Below, piece by piece: positions 5,534 through 6,828 of a stretch of 6,828 nt of DNA (position 1 is its first letter; each line of letters opens with the position of its first letter). Source of the stretch: Ruminococcus sp. UBA5884 (GTDB lineage: Bacteria > Bacillota > Clostridia > Oscillospirales > Ruminococcaceae). The position numbers and the translations under genes are program-made. The stretch covers positions 1,745-8,572 of the forward strand of contig DJFA01000096.1 in assembly GCA_002431975.1 (NCBI GenBank), in the 5' to 3' direction. Under the pieces are notes generated by a model. That model searched no databases and was not told the DNA's origin. It worked only from the letters and a program-made list of their open reading frames with translations.

Positions 5534-6828
5534 ATGTTGAAAAAAAATCAGATTGTTCAGATTAAAATAACAGATGTTACTGCTGAAGGCAACGGAGTAG
5601 GTCATTATGAAGGCATGGCTGTATTCGTTCCAATGACTGCTGTCGGAGATGATATCACCGCTAAAATCGTAAAAGTAAATAAAAGCTATGCATACGGCAT
5701 AACAGATAAAATTATAAGTCCGTCGGAATCACGTATTCCGTCGGACTGCGAAGTATCCGCAAAATGTGGCGGCTGCACTTTCAGACATATAAGCTATAAG
5801 GCAGAACTTGAAATAAAAAGTAAAATCGTAAAGGATGCTTTTGAAAGAATAGGCGGTCTTAATCCAGTATTTGAACCTATTCTTCCATGCGATAACAGAA
5901 ACTTTTACAGAAATAAAGTTCAGTATCCCGTTGCAGATTTAAACGGACAGGCTGTCTGCGGCTTCTATGCAAAAAGAAGCCACAGAGTCATACCTTTCAC
6001 TTCATGCAGACTACAGGACGGCATTTTTAAAGATATTTCTGACGATATCCTGCGTTTTATAAATGATAATCATATTCCTGCATATAATGAACAAAATAAC
6101 TGCGGTACAGTAAGACATATCTATTTAAGACGTGGCTGCCATACCGGTGAAGTTATGGTGTGCATTGTTGTAAGAAAAAATATTTCTTCTGAACTTAAAA
6201 ATCTCAGCAGAATTTTAATTGCAAAATATCCTTCAATAAAAAGCTTTATGATGAATATTAACCCTGATAATACCAATGTAATACTCGGTAAAAAAAATAT
6301 CTGCATTTCAGGCAGTACATACATTACCGATATTATGTGCGGAAATAAAATTGAACTCTCTCTCAATTCCTTTTATCAGATTAATACTATTCAGGCTGAA
6401 AAACTTTATTCTATTGCAAAAAATTATGCTGATTTGAATGGCAGCGAATTTATTCTCGATTTATACTGCGGTGCAGGAACTATCGGTCTTTCCATGTCTG
6501 ACTGCGTTAAAAAAATTATCGGCGTTGAAATAATTCCTCAGGCTATAGAAAATGCTAAGAAAAATGCTGAAATAAACAATATTCATAACGCCGAATTCAT
6601 TTGCGGTGATGCTTCATATATTGCTCAGAAACTCGCTGAACAGAATATTTCTCCTGATGTCATTTTCCTCGACCCTCCAAGAAAAGGCTGCGATAATGCT
6701 GCTCTTGAAGCTGTTGCTCAGATGCTCCCTAAGAAAATTATTATGATTTCCTGTAACCCTGCCACAGCTGCCAGAGATTGCAAGCTCTTATCCGGCTTGA
6801 ATTACTCAGTCTTAAATGTATATCCTGT
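5534..6828 (+). CDS. rlmD: 23S rRNA (uracil-C5)-methyltransferase, RlmD/RlmCD type (3' end outside window)
   Basis: The frame opens at ATG 5534 and has no stop before the right edge; 431 residues are visible. The enzyme transfers a methyl group from SAM to carbon 5 of a 23S rRNA uracil. U1939 is the site for RlmD; the Firmicute homologue RlmCD also modifies U747, and the sequence does not decide between them. Residues 1-60 are an RNA-binding TRAM domain (VTAEGNGVGHYEGMAVFVP). Cysteines C72, C78, C81 (CGGC) and C158 fit the 4Fe-4S site. The methyltransferase domain has NSFYQIN (278-284), the SAM motif DLYCGAGTIG (309-318), E332, LDPPRKG (379-385) and the nucleophile C407 in SCNPAT. The C-terminal segment that carries the catalytic glutamate (usually DMFPHT...HVE) would begin about one residue past the edge. 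An in-frame TAA at 5522 limits the start to ATG 5534 or TTG 5537. AAAAGGA (5514-5520) lies 13 bases upstream, a long spacing that suggests coupling to the preceding gene. Confidence 0.93.
   Translation, partial: MLKKNQIVQIKITDVTAEGNGVGHYEGMAVFVPMTAVGDDITAKIVKVNKSYAYGITDKIISPSESRIPSDCEVSAKCGGCTFRHISYKAELEIKSKIVKDAFERIGGLNPVFEPILPCDNRNFYRNKVQYPVADLNGQAVCGFYAKRSHRVIPFTSCRLQDGIFKDISDDILRFINDNHIPAYNEQNNCGTVRHIYLRRGCHTGEVMVCIVVRKNISSELKNLSRILIAKYPSIKSFMMNINPDNTNVILGKKNICISGSTYITDIMCGNKIELSLNSFYQINTIQAEKLYSIAKNYADLNGSEFILDLYCGAGTIGLSMSDCVKKIIGVEIIPQAIENAKKNAEINNIHNAEFICGDASYIAQKLAEQNISPDVIFLDPPRKGCDNAALEAVAQMLPKKIIMISCNPATAARDCKLLSGLNYSVLNVYP

Noticed and set aside
5540..5547. A8 tract near the rlmD start as a phase-variation switch
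   Set aside because: Runs of 6-8 A are frequent throughout this A+T-rich window, and a housekeeping rRNA methyltransferase is an unlikely phase-variable gene. There is no supporting evidence.

Overview
The window is a dense, A+T-rich, single-strand stretch of bacterial chromosome. All six protein genes read on the + strand. Gene content, Shine-Dalgarno sites of the AGGAG type, start/stop overlaps and heavy use of ATA and AGA codons point to a Clostridia-class Firmicute, most likely a Ruminococcus-like gut or rumen anaerobe. That placement is an inference; no rRNA or other decisive marker is present.

Left block (1-4802): four genes packed without real gaps. They are the 3' part of recJ (DNA repair exonuclease), a full-length bifunctional (p)ppGpp synthetase/hydrolase (relA/spoT type), a metallo-beta-lactamase-fold hydrolase of the YcbL/glyoxalase-II-like kind, and hemZ (radical SAM, HemN/HemW relative). 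recJ/relA overlap by ATGA and the hydrolase/hemZ pair overlaps by TAATG. The block therefore looks like one transcription and translation-coupled unit. It is a compact version of the Firmicute recJ-(apt)-relA-(dtd)-hydrolase-hemZ neighbourhood; apt and dtd are absent from between these genes here.

Middle (4803-5161): the only long non-coding stretch, 359 bases. A weak possible terminator follows hemZ. Then comes a nested palindromic repeat: a 25-base perfect inverted repeat whose arms are each hairpins, a degenerate third copy of the arm, and a pair of imperfect 24-base direct repeats on the outside. Just before the next gene lie two overlapping, mutually exclusive stem-loops that may be regulatory. 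I found no convincing sigma-A promoter.

Right block (5162-6828): a 120-residue protein with a helical N-terminal part and a C-terminal four-cysteine zinc ribbon, function unknown, followed 9 bases later by an RlmD/RlmCD-type 23S rRNA uracil-C5 methyltransferase. The methyltransferase runs off the right edge, just before its final catalytic segment.

Most of the window is ordinary housekeeping sequence. The parts that merit a second look are the composite repeat, the alternative stem-loops, and the small zinc-ribbon protein tied to an rRNA methyltransferase. I see no evidence for a defence system, CRISPR array, phage, insertion sequence with transposase, tRNA or rRNA.
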